This document shows, piece by piece, positions 45,730 through 54,907 of a stretch of 64,000 nucleotides of DNA. The stretch spans positions 675,901 through 739,900 of the forward strand of contig JAJEHL010000026.1 of the NCBI GenBank assembly GCA_022823725.1, written 5' to 3'. Below the pieces are notes generated by a model. That model did not search any database and was not told the DNA's origin. It saw only the letters and a program-made list of their open reading frames with translations. How positions within the stretch are numbered: position 1 is the stretch's first letter; every line of letters begins with the position of its first letter. Position numbers and translations under genes: made by a program. The stretch is from Candidatus Latescibacterota bacterium. GTDB lineage: Bacteria > Latescibacterota > UBA2968.

Positions 45730-45753
45730 AACTCCCCAAGTGGGAGTTTTTTT
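45730..45753 (+). terminator. Intrinsic terminator after the sigma operon
   Basis: AACTCCC pairs with GGGAGTT across a short loop and runs into seven T. Confidence 0.75.
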
Positions 45754-45770
45754 GTTATAAATAAAAAAGA

Positions 45771-45910
45771 GGCGCTGGTTGGGAGGGTATAACCAACGCC
45801 TCAAGGGATGTTGCATGGTACCGGATTAGACGCATTTGTACAGAAAAGAGTTCCAGGAAAGAGTAACGGCGTTGACTCAGCCGGGGTATAGGAGTCAACG
45901 CCGATATTTT
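45771..45910. other. Intergenic pair of related hairpins
   Basis: Hairpin 1: GGCGCTGGTT (45771-45780) with AACCAACGCC (45791-45800), loop GGGAGGGTAT. Hairpin 2: CGGCGTTGACTC (45867-45878) with GAGTCAACGCCG (45892-45903), followed by ATATTTTT. Both share GGCGTTG-type stems and GGGTATA in the loop. Hairpin 2 resembles a terminator on the plus strand. No gene in the 360-nt gap 45701-46059. Confidence 0.5.
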
Positions 45911-46059
45911 TGCGACACGCTTTGTCGCATAGTTTTTTACTTTTAAGGGATGGAAAGGTTCCCGAAAGGTGTGATTTTTTGTTGGCTTAAACAAGTTTTA
46001 ACTTTTTGTTTTATGGTATATATTGTTGAATCTCTAAAAGATGTGACCATGGAGAGGAT

Positions 46060-47568
46060 ATGCCGAACAAAAAAATAGAACGCTGGGGGCTGTGGCTCGG
46101 TCCAGTGATTGGGCTGGGAGTTATAGTCTTTGGAGATCTCAAGCCGGGGCATCCCGAGGTGACACATACGGCTGGTGTGGCTTGCTGGATGGCGGTTTGG
46201 TGGATGACAGAGGCCGTGCCTTTGGCTGCGACGGCACTGTTGCCCGTGGTGCTGTTTCCCGTGCTGGGTATTATGAGCGGGCAAGAGGTTGCGCCACTTT
46301 ATTTGAATCATATTATTTTTTTATTTGTCGGTGGTTTTATGGTGGCATTGGGCATGCAACGCTGGAATTTACACAGGCGAATTGCCCTTCGCTTGCTGCT
46401 CCTTTTTGGGGGGTGTCCCCGGTGTATCCTGACGGGTTTTATGCTGGTGACAGCGTTTTTATCCATGTGGATTTCCAATACGGCGACAACGATGATGATG
46501 GTGCCCATTGCGCTTGCAATTGTGGTTAGAATGGAAGAGCAGGGTGTGGCAAATAGTTCGTTTGGCACGGCGGTGTTTTTGGGGGTGGCTTATGCGGCTT
46601 CAATTGGTGGGAGCGCAACGCTTGTGGGTACGCCGACCAATTTGTCTTTTGTGAGGATTTTATCCATTCATTTTTCAGAGGCTCCCGAGATTTCGTTTGC
46701 GATGTGGTTTGCGTTTGCTCTGCCTCTGGCATGTGTGATGCTCGTTTGTGCGTGGGGTGCGCTTTGTCTCGTTTTTGGTATTGGCGGTCGCGGCGATGAT
46801 ATTGATATGAGTGTGGTGCGAACGCAATATGCCGAGTTGGGGCCGATGTCGTTTGCCGAGAAGGTCGTGCTGGCCGATTTTGTGTTGTTGGCGCTGTTGT
46901 GGTTGTCGAGACGCCCCATTCAAATTGGCGATTGGACGCTGCCGGGCTGGTCTCAGTTTTTTGATTCTGGCGGATTGATAACCGATGGATCGGTTGCAAT
47001 GGCAATGGCTCTGATTTTGTTTGTCGTGCCCGCGCGAGATGGCGCGAGGTCCAGGGTGATGGATTGGCAAACGGCTGGCATTGTGCCCTGGCATATTGTG
47101 TTGCTGATTGGCGGTGGATTTGCTCTGGCAAGTGGGTTTAAGGAGTCGGGGTTGTCGCTCTGGTGCGCGCAGCAGTTGGAGGGTATGGGGCGCTTGCATC
47201 CTCTATTTTTGGTCGGTGGTTTGTGCGTGATGATGACTTTTTTGACTGAGTTGACTTCCAATACGGCAACGGCAGAGATGTTTCTTCCGGTTTTGGCGGC
47301 GTTATCTGTGGCTGTGGGTCTCAATCCATTGTTGCTGATGATTCCAGCCACGTTGTCGTGTTCTTGTGCGTTTATGTTGCCGGTAGCTACGCCACCCAAT
47401 GCGATTGTGTTTGGCACAGATAGAATTTCTATACGCGATATGGCGCGCGTGGGCGTGGGGTTGAATTTGATTGGGGCCGTGATGATTACTGCTGCGATTG
47501 CTGTTGTTGGTCGCGTTGTGCTGGGTATTGAAATCGGGGAGATGCCCGATTGGGCGCAATTAGAGTAG
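46060..47568 (+). CDS. DASS/SLC13-family sodium-coupled dicarboxylate or anion transporter
   Basis: 502 residues, about 11-12 helices. Two sodium-binding SNT motifs: MWISNTATTMMMVPIALAI (about 130-148) and LTSNTATAEMFLPVLAAL (about 401-420), plus MTEAVPLAATALLPVV. Imports C4-dicarboxylates, citrate or sulfate with Na+, using the gradient made by NQR and the antiporters. It ends 17 nt from the convergent ABC gene. Confidence 0.93.
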   Translation: MPNKKIERWGLWLGPVIGLGVIVFGDLKPGHPEVTHTAGVACWMAVWWMTEAVPLAATALLPVVLFPVLGIMSGQEVAPLYLNHIIFLFVGGFMVALGMQRWNLHRRIALRLLLLFGGCPRCILTGFMLVTAFLSMWISNTATTMMMVPIALAIVVRMEEQGVANSSFGTAVFLGVAYAASIGGSATLVGTPTNLSFVRILSIHFSEAPEISFAMWFAFALPLACVMLVCAWGALCLVFGIGGRGDDIDMSVVRTQYAELGPMSFAEKVVLADFVLLALLWLSRRPIQIGDWTLPGWSQFFDSGGLITDGSVAMAMALILFVVPARDGARSRVMDWQTAGIVPWHIVLLIGGGFALASGFKESGLSLWCAQQLEGMGRLHPLFLVGGLCVMMTFLTELTSNTATAEMFLPVLAALSVAVGLNPLLLMIPATLSCSCAFMLPVATPPNAIVFGTDRISIRDMARVGVGLNLIGAVMITAAIAVVGRVVLGIEIGEMPDWAQLE

Positions 47569-47585
47569 GGGCGCGAGAGGCAGAG

Positions 47586-49361
47586 TCAATCCGCGACCTG
47601 CGACTCGCGGGTTGCAATGCGCGATAGTATTTCTCCATTGCGCGTGAGGTCTTGCGCCCGAACCATGCGCGCATAGAGTCCATCGCGGTCGATGAGGGCA
47701 CTGTGATTGCCCATTTCGACTACGCGACCTTCGTCGAGTACAGCAATGGTAGGCGACTGGCGCACGGTGGAGAGGCGGTGGGCAATGACGAGGGTGGTGC
47801 GGTTTTGCGTGAGGCGATAAAGGGCTTCTTGAATAAGTGCTTCGGTTTCGACGTCAACAGAGGATGTGGCTTCGTCAAGAATGAGAATGGGGGCGTCTTT
47901 AAGCAGTGCTCGGGCTATGGAGAGGCGTTGTTTTTCCCCGCCGGATAAGCGCACGCCGCGTTCTCCAATGACGGTGTCATATCCTTTGGGCAGGTCGCGG
48001 ATAAAGGCATGGGCATTGGCTGCTTGTGCGGCTTTTCGCACCGTGCGTTCGGTCGCATCTGGATGACCGAAGATCAGATTTTCATATACTGTGCCGTGAA
48101 ATAAGAAGACGTCTTGAAGGACTGAGGCGATGTTTTGGCGCACAAAAGAGAGGGGCAGGTCACGCAGGTCATATCCACCAATGCGAATCGCGCCTTGCTG
48201 GGGGTCATAAAATCGGGGCAAGAGGTTGGCAAGGGTTGATTTGCCCGCGCCCGTAGGTCCGACGAGTGCGAGGATATCTCCTTCGTCAATGTACAGGTCG
48301 ATGTCGTGCAAGACGGGTGTGTTGGGATCATAGCCGAAGGTGAGTGCGTCGATGTCAATATCATAGGTGATGGTTTTGGGCACGGTGACACCGGGCGTGT
48401 CGGTAATTTCTGGACGGATGGCAAGGAGTTGAAAAACGCGGTCTGTGCTCGCGGCGGCTTTTTGCAATACATCGTTAAAAGATGCCAGTTGTAAAAAAGG
48501 CTGGTAGATGTGGCCCATATAGACAATGAAGACAAATAGGTCTGCTACCGAGATGCTGTCGCTGAGGGCCATGTTGCCACCGCTCCAGATGACGAGCACA
48601 ATGCCCAGTCCGCCTGTGGCTTCGATGATGCCAGCGGGCAGGAGCGAGACTGTGTTGGCTTTTATCAAGCGGTCGTGAAAGATGGCGCTGCGGTGGGTCA
48701 CCTGGCGGGCGCATTCCCGCTCGCGGGCAAATGATTTGATGACGGCAATGCCCGACATGTTATCTTGCACGAGGGCGGCGAGTTCAGAGAGCCGCTCGCG
48801 CACCGCATGCCACATGGCGCGCACTTTGGATACATAGCGATATACGAGAAATGCGGCGAATGGGATGGGCAATATGGCGATGAGGGCGAGTTCTGGATTG
48901 AGGTGAAAGAGCACGGCGACCATGGATATTGGGATAACCGTGGCGAGTGCGGTTTCGGGAATGCCGTGTGCGATAAAGTCTTCGATGGCTTCGATGTCGT
49001 TGATGGATCGGGCCATGAGATTGCCGGTGCGCTGGCGATTGAAAAAGCTGTGGGATAGGTTTTGCAGGTGCTTGTACACGCGCGTCATAAGTGCGTGCAT
49101 CACGCGATAGGCAGTGACGTGGGAAAAGAAGCCATAACCATAACGGGAGACGCCGCGGAGCAGGTAAATCCCAAGGAGTAAGAGGCTGATTTCTATGAGG
49201 TCTCCAGCGGGTTTTGCTTCGGTGAGCCACTGGATGAGTTTGCGTATGAGTAATGGCGGGATTAAGTTGGCCGCCGCAAAGATAAGCCCACAGGCGATGC
49301 AGCATGCCATAAAGAGACGGCGACCTTCGAGCAGGTCGTAGATTTGTTTGATGAAGGTCAT
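47586..49361 (-). CDS. ABC exporter, fused membrane and ATPase domains
   Basis: 591 residues. Six helices in the first 310 residues, then an ATPase with Walker A LVGPTGAGKSTLAN, Q-loop VLQDVFLF, signature VRLSGGEKQRLSIARAL, Walker B ILILDEATSSVD and H-loop VIAHRLSTV. MsbA/multidrug type; substrate unknown. I start at ATG 49361 (MTFIKQIYDLL), where family proteins begin; ATG 49421 would add 20 residues and neither has a clear ribosome site. Confidence 0.92.
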   Translation of the reverse strand: MTFIKQIYDLLEGRRLFMACCIACGLIFAAANLIPPLLIRKLIQWLTEAKPAGDLIEISLLLLGIYLLRGVSRYGYGFFSHVTAYRVMHALMTRVYKHLQNLSHSFFNRQRTGNLMARSINDIEAIEDFIAHGIPETALATVIPISMVAVLFHLNPELALIAILPIPFAAFLVYRYVSKVRAMWHAVRERLSELAALVQDNMSGIAVIKSFARERECARQVTHRSAIFHDRLIKANTVSLLPAGIIEATGGLGIVLVIWSGGNMALSDSISVADLFVFIVYMGHIYQPFLQLASFNDVLQKAAASTDRVFQLLAIRPEITDTPGVTVPKTITYDIDIDALTFGYDPNTPVLHDIDLYIDEGDILALVGPTGAGKSTLANLLPRFYDPQQGAIRIGGYDLRDLPLSFVRQNIASVLQDVFLFHGTVYENLIFGHPDATERTVRKAAQAANAHAFIRDLPKGYDTVIGERGVRLSGGEKQRLSIARALLKDAPILILDEATSSVDVETEALIQEALYRLTQNRTTLVIAHRLSTVRQSPTIAVLDEGRVVEMGNHSALIDRDGLYARMVRAQDLTRNGEILSRIATRESQVAD

Positions 49362-49454
49362 AAATCTGTTGGTGGTTTGAGGTTTGTGTGATTGTGATCC
49401 AAACCTATTATTTGATGGCATAGAAGTCAAGAGAATAGAATGGAGAGAACGACT

Positions 49455-50462
49455 ATGGTGATTAAAACAGAAGAAGAGTTGATCGATCAGATGACGACCC
49501 CGTCAGCCGAGGTTGTCGAGGCTGTGTCAAAGTTAGATGGTCCCGTGATGATTTTGGGTATCGCGGGAAAGATGGGACCGACGCTATCGGAATTGCTGTT
49601 GCGCGCTGGCGCGGATGAGGTGGTTGGCGTGTCGCGGTTTTCCAATCCGCTGGACCGCGATGGTCTGGAGGCGCGAGGTATTGCGACGATCAAGTGCGAT
49701 TTGCTGGACGATGAGGGGCTGGCGCGGTTGCCTCGTGTGCCGTATATCTATTTGATGGCCGGACATAAGTTTGGGGCAACGGGCAATGAGCCTTTGACCT
49801 GGGCGATGAATGCGGTATTGCCCGCAAAGGTTATGCAACAGTTTCCAGAGTCGCGCGTTGTTTATGTGTCTTCTGGCAATGTCTATGAATTTGCTTCGGT
49901 GACGGGTTCGGGTGCTCAGGAGGATGCCGCTGTCAATCCGATTGGCGAATACGCCATGTCCCGGCTGGGCGGTGAACGGCTTGCCGAGTTTTATTGTAAA
50001 GAGAATCAAACGCCTCTGGCAATTGTGCGTTTGTTTTACGCGACTGAGTTGCGCTATGGCATCATTTTAGATATTGCCGAAAAGATTAAATCCGAGACGC
50101 CTATCGATCTGTCTATGGGCCATGTCAATCAGATCTGGCAGGGCGATGCGAATGCGTATTTGGCGCAGATGTTTCCGCTTTGTGCCTGTCCCGCACGGGT
50201 GGTGAATATGACGGGTCGGGATGTGTTGTCGGTGCGCGATTTGGCTTTGCAATTGGGCGAGCATTTTGGTATTGATCCCGTGTTTGAAGGCGAAGAGCGC
50301 GAGACGGCATTGTTGGGCGATGCAGGGGTGCTGTTTGAGAAAATGGGGCCGCCGAGGGTTCCTGTTGAAGAAATTGTCTCGTGGGTTGCACACTGGGTTA
50401 TGAGCGATGGACGCACGCTGGGCAAACCGACCAAATACGAGTCGAGGACAGGGGCGTTTTAG
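49455..50462 (+). CDS. NAD-dependent epimerase/dehydratase (extended SDR)
   Basis: 335 residues. Rossmann motif ILGIAGKMG, VVYVSSGNVYEF, and active-site region EYAMSRLGGERLAEFY. In the last the usual YxxxK is YxxxR, which may alter or abolish catalysis. ATG 49455 follows GGAGAG. Probably acts on a nucleotide sugar or related compound. Followed by a repeat-rich spacer. Confidence 0.85.
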   Translation: MVIKTEEELIDQMTTPSAEVVEAVSKLDGPVMILGIAGKMGPTLSELLLRAGADEVVGVSRFSNPLDRDGLEARGIATIKCDLLDDEGLARLPRVPYIYLMAGHKFGATGNEPLTWAMNAVLPAKVMQQFPESRVVYVSSGNVYEFASVTGSGAQEDAAVNPIGEYAMSRLGGERLAEFYCKENQTPLAIVRLFYATELRYGIILDIAEKIKSETPIDLSMGHVNQIWQGDANAYLAQMFPLCACPARVVNMTGRDVLSVRDLALQLGEHFGIDPVFEGEERETALLGDAGVLFEKMGPPRVPVEEIVSWVAHWVMSDGRTLGKPTKYESRTGAF

Positions 50463-50626
50463 GCGTGTGATCCGCAGGCATGTCCCCCGTATGAAAGCAC
50501 TACGGGGCAGGCTCTGCGGATGTAAGCAGGGATGGACGCAGATGGACGCAAATAAAAAAGAGGGGCTGTGAAGTGTGAACAACTGTAGGGGCGAGGCGGG
50601 CCTCGTTAAACTGAGAGGAGTATGAC
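50463..50626. repeat. Composite intergenic repeat cluster
   Basis: Three elements in 164 nt: a palindrome at 50470-50521 (outer ATCCGCAG/CTGCGGAT, inner CCCCGTA/TACGGGG) related to the insert in the transposase at 29820; two tandem GATGGACGCA units (50531-50550); and a GC hairpin CGAGGC-GG-GCCTCG around 50592-50605. No gene. Confidence 0.75.
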
Positions 50627-51922
50627 ATGATAAAAGCAGGGATTTCAGAGGTGAATATTACGCCACCGGTGGGCGTTTCAATGTGTGGATTTGCTGCGCG
50701 CGGAGGGCCATCTGAGGCGATACACGACGAGTTGTACGCCAGGGTACTGGTGCTGGATGACGGCAAAACGCAGGTCGCGATTGTGGGGGCTGATGTGATC
50801 AGTTTTGCGCCGGATCTGGTCAATCGGATCCGGGAGATGGTTGAGCATTCGGTCGGGATCCCGGGGAGACATATTTTGCTCAATGGGTCTCATTCCCATT
50901 CGGGTCCCTCTGTGATGGCTTTTCGGTGTATGGGCGACCGCGATACAGCTTATGAAGATGTGTTGTGTCGCAAGATCGTTGGGGCAATTAAAATGGCGGC
51001 AGAAGGGTCGGTCCCAGCATCGCTTTCGCATGGGCGAGCACCCGTGCGTATTGCACATAACCGCAGAGAGATGCGCGATGGACGCATTGTGCTGGGGCAT
51101 CATCCCAAAGGTCCCGAAGCTCCCTGGGTCGATGTGGTGCGCGTGGATACTGCAGGCGGTGTGCCTGTGGCTGTTGTATTTGCGACTGCGGCACATCCCG
51201 TGAATTTGAATTTGTTATCGATCAGTGCAGAGTTTCCGGGATATGCCGCGCAGTTTGTGCGAGATAATTTGGCAATGCCTCTTTTTTTGCAGGGGTGCTG
51301 TGGGGATATTAACTGTTCTCCTAAGGATGGGAAGTTTGAGGGGTGCGAGTTGTTGGGCACGCGCCTGGGTGCGGCTACCGTGACGGCTGCGTTGTGTGCC
51401 GAGAGACTGGAGGGCGATGTGCTGGCGGTGAATAATCGGGTCGTTGAATTGCCTCTTATGGTACCCGATGTCGATGAAGCAGAGCGTGCACTTGCAGATG
51501 CCACAGCGAATTTGCAACGGGTGCGAGGAGACGAAAATATAACGCCCTACCGACGCCGCCAACAGTACGGAGGGATGGTCGGATGGGCAAAGGATTATGT
51601 GCAGGCTGCGAGAAGAGGCGGAAATCCAACAGAATCGTTTGAGATTCAGACCATTCGTATTGGCAATGTGGCAGTGGTGGGATACCCGGGAGAGATGTTT
51701 GTCGATTACCAGTTGTTTTTAGATGATGCTTCGCCTTTTGATAGAACGATCGCTCTGGGATATACCAATGGGTGTATTGGGTATGTTCCAACGGCCGATG
51801 CCTATCCCGTTGGAGGATACGAAGTTGATCAGGCTTTTAAGTATTATGGAACATTGATGATAGGTGCGGCGTGTGAAGATATGATTAAAACGACGACGGT
51901 CGATATGCTGAAAGAGATGTAA
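50627..51922 (+). CDS. Neutral/alkaline non-lysosomal ceramidase-like protein
   Basis: 431 residues of the ceramidase N-terminal-like fold: AGISEVNITPPVGVSMCGFA at the start, zinc-site pattern NGSHSHSGPSVM (about 86-97), ATAAHPVNLNL and QGCCGDINC. No signal peptide, so it is probably cytoplasmic; related proteins in these phyla are numerous and rarely tested. Start ATG with GAGAGGAG upstream. Confidence 0.85.
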   Translation: MIKAGISEVNITPPVGVSMCGFAARGGPSEAIHDELYARVLVLDDGKTQVAIVGADVISFAPDLVNRIREMVEHSVGIPGRHILLNGSHSHSGPSVMAFRCMGDRDTAYEDVLCRKIVGAIKMAAEGSVPASLSHGRAPVRIAHNRREMRDGRIVLGHHPKGPEAPWVDVVRVDTAGGVPVAVVFATAAHPVNLNLLSISAEFPGYAAQFVRDNLAMPLFLQGCCGDINCSPKDGKFEGCELLGTRLGAATVTAALCAERLEGDVLAVNNRVVELPLMVPDVDEAERALADATANLQRVRGDENITPYRRRQQYGGMVGWAKDYVQAARRGGNPTESFEIQTIRIGNVAVVGYPGEMFVDYQLFLDDASPFDRTIALGYTNGCIGYVPTADAYPVGGYEVDQAFKYYGTLMIGAACEDMIKTTTVDMLKEM

Positions 51923-51980
51923 AAAGTGTCTATATATTGTATAATAAAGCATTTATACTACCTGAAATTGTAGAAAATGC

Positions 51981-52009
51981 TTGACAAATAGCGCCTATTA
52001 TCATAGATA
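51981..52009 (+). promoter_or_regulatory. Promoter of the beta-propeller gene
   Basis: TTGACA (51981-51986), 17-nt spacer, TAGATA (52004-52009). The following 130-nt leader can fold into a hairpin: GGTGGTTCT with AGAGCCACC, and inside it TATATAA with TTATATA (about 52034-52085). Confidence 0.6.
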
Positions 52010-52138
52010 TATTTTTTGGGAGAATGTTTATCGTTGGTGGTTCTCTATATAAGTGCGGGTTATATACACACGAAGAGCCACCACATCGCATCAAGCCATA
52101 TACCGACAGTACACATGGGTACTGTTGTAGGGGCTGCA

Positions 52139-53323
52139 ATGTATCGAAGAGTTGTCTATATGATGCTGGTCGTGCTTTTTCCTCTTTCGGGATACGCGCA
52201 ATCAGATATCGATATCGATTTTGACAATAACGGCGTCGTTGATGAGCAAGACCTCGCAGCTCTGACAGCAGCTTTTGGCTCAAATCAACCGCAGTATGAT
52301 TTGCATCCAGATGGTGTGATCAATTTTAAAGATCTTATTATTTTTGCTGGTGCTTATAACCAGAGAGATACCTCTGAGGTCGTGCCGATTACCGAGGATG
52401 TCGAGGAGCAAGTAGCTTCTGCTCAGGTCAAATTTTATGAGCTTTCGACGAATAGCCGACCAAATGATCTGGCGATAGATCTTCGAGGGTATATATGGTT
52501 TACAGAGGCGGGGGGCAATGCAATTGGCCGATTAGAGCCGCGCACAGATATGATTCTCCGATTTTCTTTGACCACGCCAGGTGCACAACCACACAGTATT
52601 GCCCTCGACAGCCAGGGTCACGTTTGGTTTACTGAAATTGCCGCCAACCGCATTGGCAGGCTGGACCCCTTTTCCGAAGATATCCAGGAGTTCACAATTC
52701 CGACGCCGGGCAGTCGGCCAATGAATTTGAAATTTGACGATCAATGGAATCTCTGGTTTATCGAGAGTGCTGCCGGTCGCATTGCCCGTTTGGATCTCGT
52801 CACCGAAACGATAGAAGAATTTTCAATTGGTGAACAAGGTGTCGCGCCTGGTTCGCTTCAGATAGATGACAGTGGACAAGTCTGGTTCGTCGATCGCGAG
52901 CAAAGCCTTTTGGGTACGCTCGACCCCGATACCGAAGAGATTACGACCTTTTCGCTACCAAGTGATAGTCTTGCAATTGGGCAAATGGGATTGGATTCAG
53001 TGGGGAAGGTGTGGTTTACGGATAGGGATTCGACAAGGCTGGGCATGTTTGATTTTGTCTCCAGGCAAACGCGCTATTTCCGATTTCCCGAAGAGATGGA
53101 ATCTCCTTATGCTTTGGAGGTCGATTCGAATGATCGCGTGTGGGTCGGTGGGCAATCATCGGGATGGCTGACCAGTTTTAGTTTTCAAGATACAACGTTT
53201 ACGCTCTATGAGATTTCCGATGATGATGTTGAGGTCAAAAACTTGCGCGTTGATCCCAGAGGCGTTGTCTGGATCGTCGATTCGACAGGTAACCAGATTG
53301 GACGTATTGAAACGTCTGATTAA
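52139..53323 (+). CDS. Secreted Vgb-like beta-propeller protein with EF-hand/dockerin-like pair
   Basis: 394 residues. Signal peptide (to about 21, GYAQ), two calcium loops (DFDNNGVVDEQDLAALTAAF and DLHPDGVINFKDLIIFAGAY), then about six repeats of the type VWFTEIAANRIGRLDP found in virginiamycin B lyase-like propellers. Catalysis is uncertain; it may be a binding scaffold. ATG 52139 chosen at the signal peptide, with AGGGG before it. Confidence 0.85.
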   Translation: MYRRVVYMMLVVLFPLSGYAQSDIDIDFDNNGVVDEQDLAALTAAFGSNQPQYDLHPDGVINFKDLIIFAGAYNQRDTSEVVPITEDVEEQVASAQVKFYELSTNSRPNDLAIDLRGYIWFTEAGGNAIGRLEPRTDMILRFSLTTPGAQPHSIALDSQGHVWFTEIAANRIGRLDPFSEDIQEFTIPTPGSRPMNLKFDDQWNLWFIESAAGRIARLDLVTETIEEFSIGEQGVAPGSLQIDDSGQVWFVDREQSLLGTLDPDTEEITTFSLPSDSLAIGQMGLDSVGKVWFTDRDSTRLGMFDFVSRQTRYFRFPEEMESPYALEVDSNDRVWVGGQSSGWLTSFSFQDTTFTLYEISDDDVEVKNLRVDPRGVVWIVDSTGNQIGRIETSD

Positions 53324-53386
53324 CTGTTCGTCTAATCGCCAGAGGAACAGATTTTTAGGACAAGCAGGAAGGATATAACTCAGGTT

Positions 53387-53418
53387 AAAGCACCCTTAAT
53401 ACAGGGGCTTTTTTTTTG
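53387..53418 (+). terminator. Intrinsic terminator after the propeller gene
   Basis: AAAGC(A)CCC with GGGGCTTT and nine T. Confidence 0.7.
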
Positions 53419-53431
53419 GTCCAAAAAGGCG

Positions 53432-53460
53432 TTGACACACCAGAAGGGTCATACTATATA
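53432..53460 (+). promoter_or_regulatory. Promoter of the ABC importer/lyase operon
   Basis: TTGACA (53432-53437), 17-nt spacer, TATATA (53455-53460), 32 nt before the binding-protein start. Confidence 0.75.
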
Positions 53461-53491
53461 CTTTTACGCTAAACATACGGGGTCAACGGTT

Positions 53492-54895
53492 ATGAAATAT
53501 TGCAATGCTATTTTTTGTTTTGTTCTTATCGGGTTGCTGGCTTTGCCCTGTGACGCCGATCAATTGGTGCTGATGTCGCCGCATTCAGATGAAATCCAAA
53601 ACGAGTTTGAGGCGGCTTTTGTGGCTTTTTATCAAAAGACTACAGGACGAGATGTGCGGGTAGAATGGCTCGATATCGGTGCGGGAACGAGTGCGATTTT
53701 GCGTTATATCAAATCGGAATTTGGGCGGTCGCCAGAAGGCATTGGCATCGATATCTTTTTTGGTGGGGGCACCACGCCTTATGTGGATTTGTCTGAGCTG
53801 GGGCTGTGTCAATCCTATCGGTTGTCCGATGCCGCGCTCAATCGATTACCCGCGCAGATTGGAGGGGTTCCGCTTTACGATTCGGCCTATCGATGGTATG
53901 GTGCAACGCTGTCTGGTTTTGGTATTGTGTATAATCGCCGCGTGCTTGAAATTTTGAATTTGCCCGTCCCCCAAACCTGGGCGGATTTGGGTGCGCCGGA
54001 GTTGTTCTCTTGGGTTGGTTCGGGCGATCCGCGCAAGAGTGGCAGCGTGCATATGGCTTATGAATTAATTTTGCAGGCTTATGGCTGGGAAAAGGGATGG
54101 GAAGTGATTACTACCATGGGAGCCAATGTGCGAAATTTTGGACAAGGTGGTTCTTATGCCCCCAGGGAAGTTGCTATGGGTGAGGTGGCTTATGGTTTGT
54201 CTATCGACTTTTATGCCTGGGCACAAGTCGCAGAAGTGGGCGATGAATACGTGGGTTTTGTGATGCCCGATAATTTGACTATTGTCAATCCCGATGGTAT
54301 TGCCATATTAAAGGGTGCGCCAAACCTGGAGGTGGCGCAGACGTTTTTGGAGTTTGTGATGTCCGATGCGGGGCAAAAACTCTGGTTTTTGAAAAAGGGC
54401 GTACCGGGCGGTCCTGTCCATAAGCAGTTGAATCGGTTTACCGTATTGCCCGATTTGTACACGCGCTATCAGAGTGATGCTGCGGTGACGTTAAATCCCT
54501 TTGAATGGCGTTCCGATTTGATATACGATGCTGAACTGGGCAGTGGGCGATGGCGCGTGTTGAACGATTTGATCGGCGTGATGGTTATTGACTCGCATCA
54601 GGCATTACAAGCTGCCTATAAGGACGCGATGACAGATGGCGTGTCAGAAGAAGAACGCAAGACGCTGTCATCTGTTCCCATTTCAAAGGCAGAAGCACTG
54701 AAGTTGGAGCAATCATGGGGAGATGCCGAGATGCGCAATCGGACAATGGCTGGTTGGACGGATTTTTCGCGCACCAAATACGGTGCTCGCGATGTGCCTT
54801 TGTCTGTGCGTATCACCAATGCGATTACTCTGTTTTTCCCTATGGGCATTGCTGGCTGTGTAGTGGCTTATTTGTGGCGTTTGCGCAAAAATTAA
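53492..54895 (+). CDS. Extracellular solute-binding protein (iron(III)/spermidine-type ABC)
   Basis: 467 residues. Signal peptide (about 1-22), a periplasmic binding-protein fold with VPQTWADLGAPELFSWVGSG, SGSVHMAYELILQAYGWEKG and VNPDGIAILKGAPNLEVAQT, as in FbpA/PotD-type proteins. Unusually it ends in a C-terminal membrane helix (TLFFPMGIAGCVVAYLW) and RLRKN, anchoring the protein. First gene of an operon with ATPase and permease; ligand unknown. Confidence 0.88.
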   Translation: MKYCNAIFCFVLIGLLALPCDADQLVLMSPHSDEIQNEFEAAFVAFYQKTTGRDVRVEWLDIGAGTSAILRYIKSEFGRSPEGIGIDIFFGGGTTPYVDLSELGLCQSYRLSDAALNRLPAQIGGVPLYDSAYRWYGATLSGFGIVYNRRVLEILNLPVPQTWADLGAPELFSWVGSGDPRKSGSVHMAYELILQAYGWEKGWEVITTMGANVRNFGQGGSYAPREVAMGEVAYGLSIDFYAWAQVAEVGDEYVGFVMPDNLTIVNPDGIAILKGAPNLEVAQTFLEFVMSDAGQKLWFLKKGVPGGPVHKQLNRFTVLPDLYTRYQSDAAVTLNPFEWRSDLIYDAELGSGRWRVLNDLIGVMVIDSHQALQAAYKDAMTDGVSEEERKTLSSVPISKAEALKLEQSWGDAEMRNRTMAGWTDFSRTKYGARDVPLSVRITNAITLFFPMGIAGCVVAYLWRLRKN

Positions 54896-54907
54896 AAAGG
54901 GTGCGAC

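Noticed and set aside
50067..50582. Antisense frame across epimerase and repeat cluster
   Set aside because: Composition is that of the repeats (SICVHPCLHPQ type) and a shadow of the epimerase gene.
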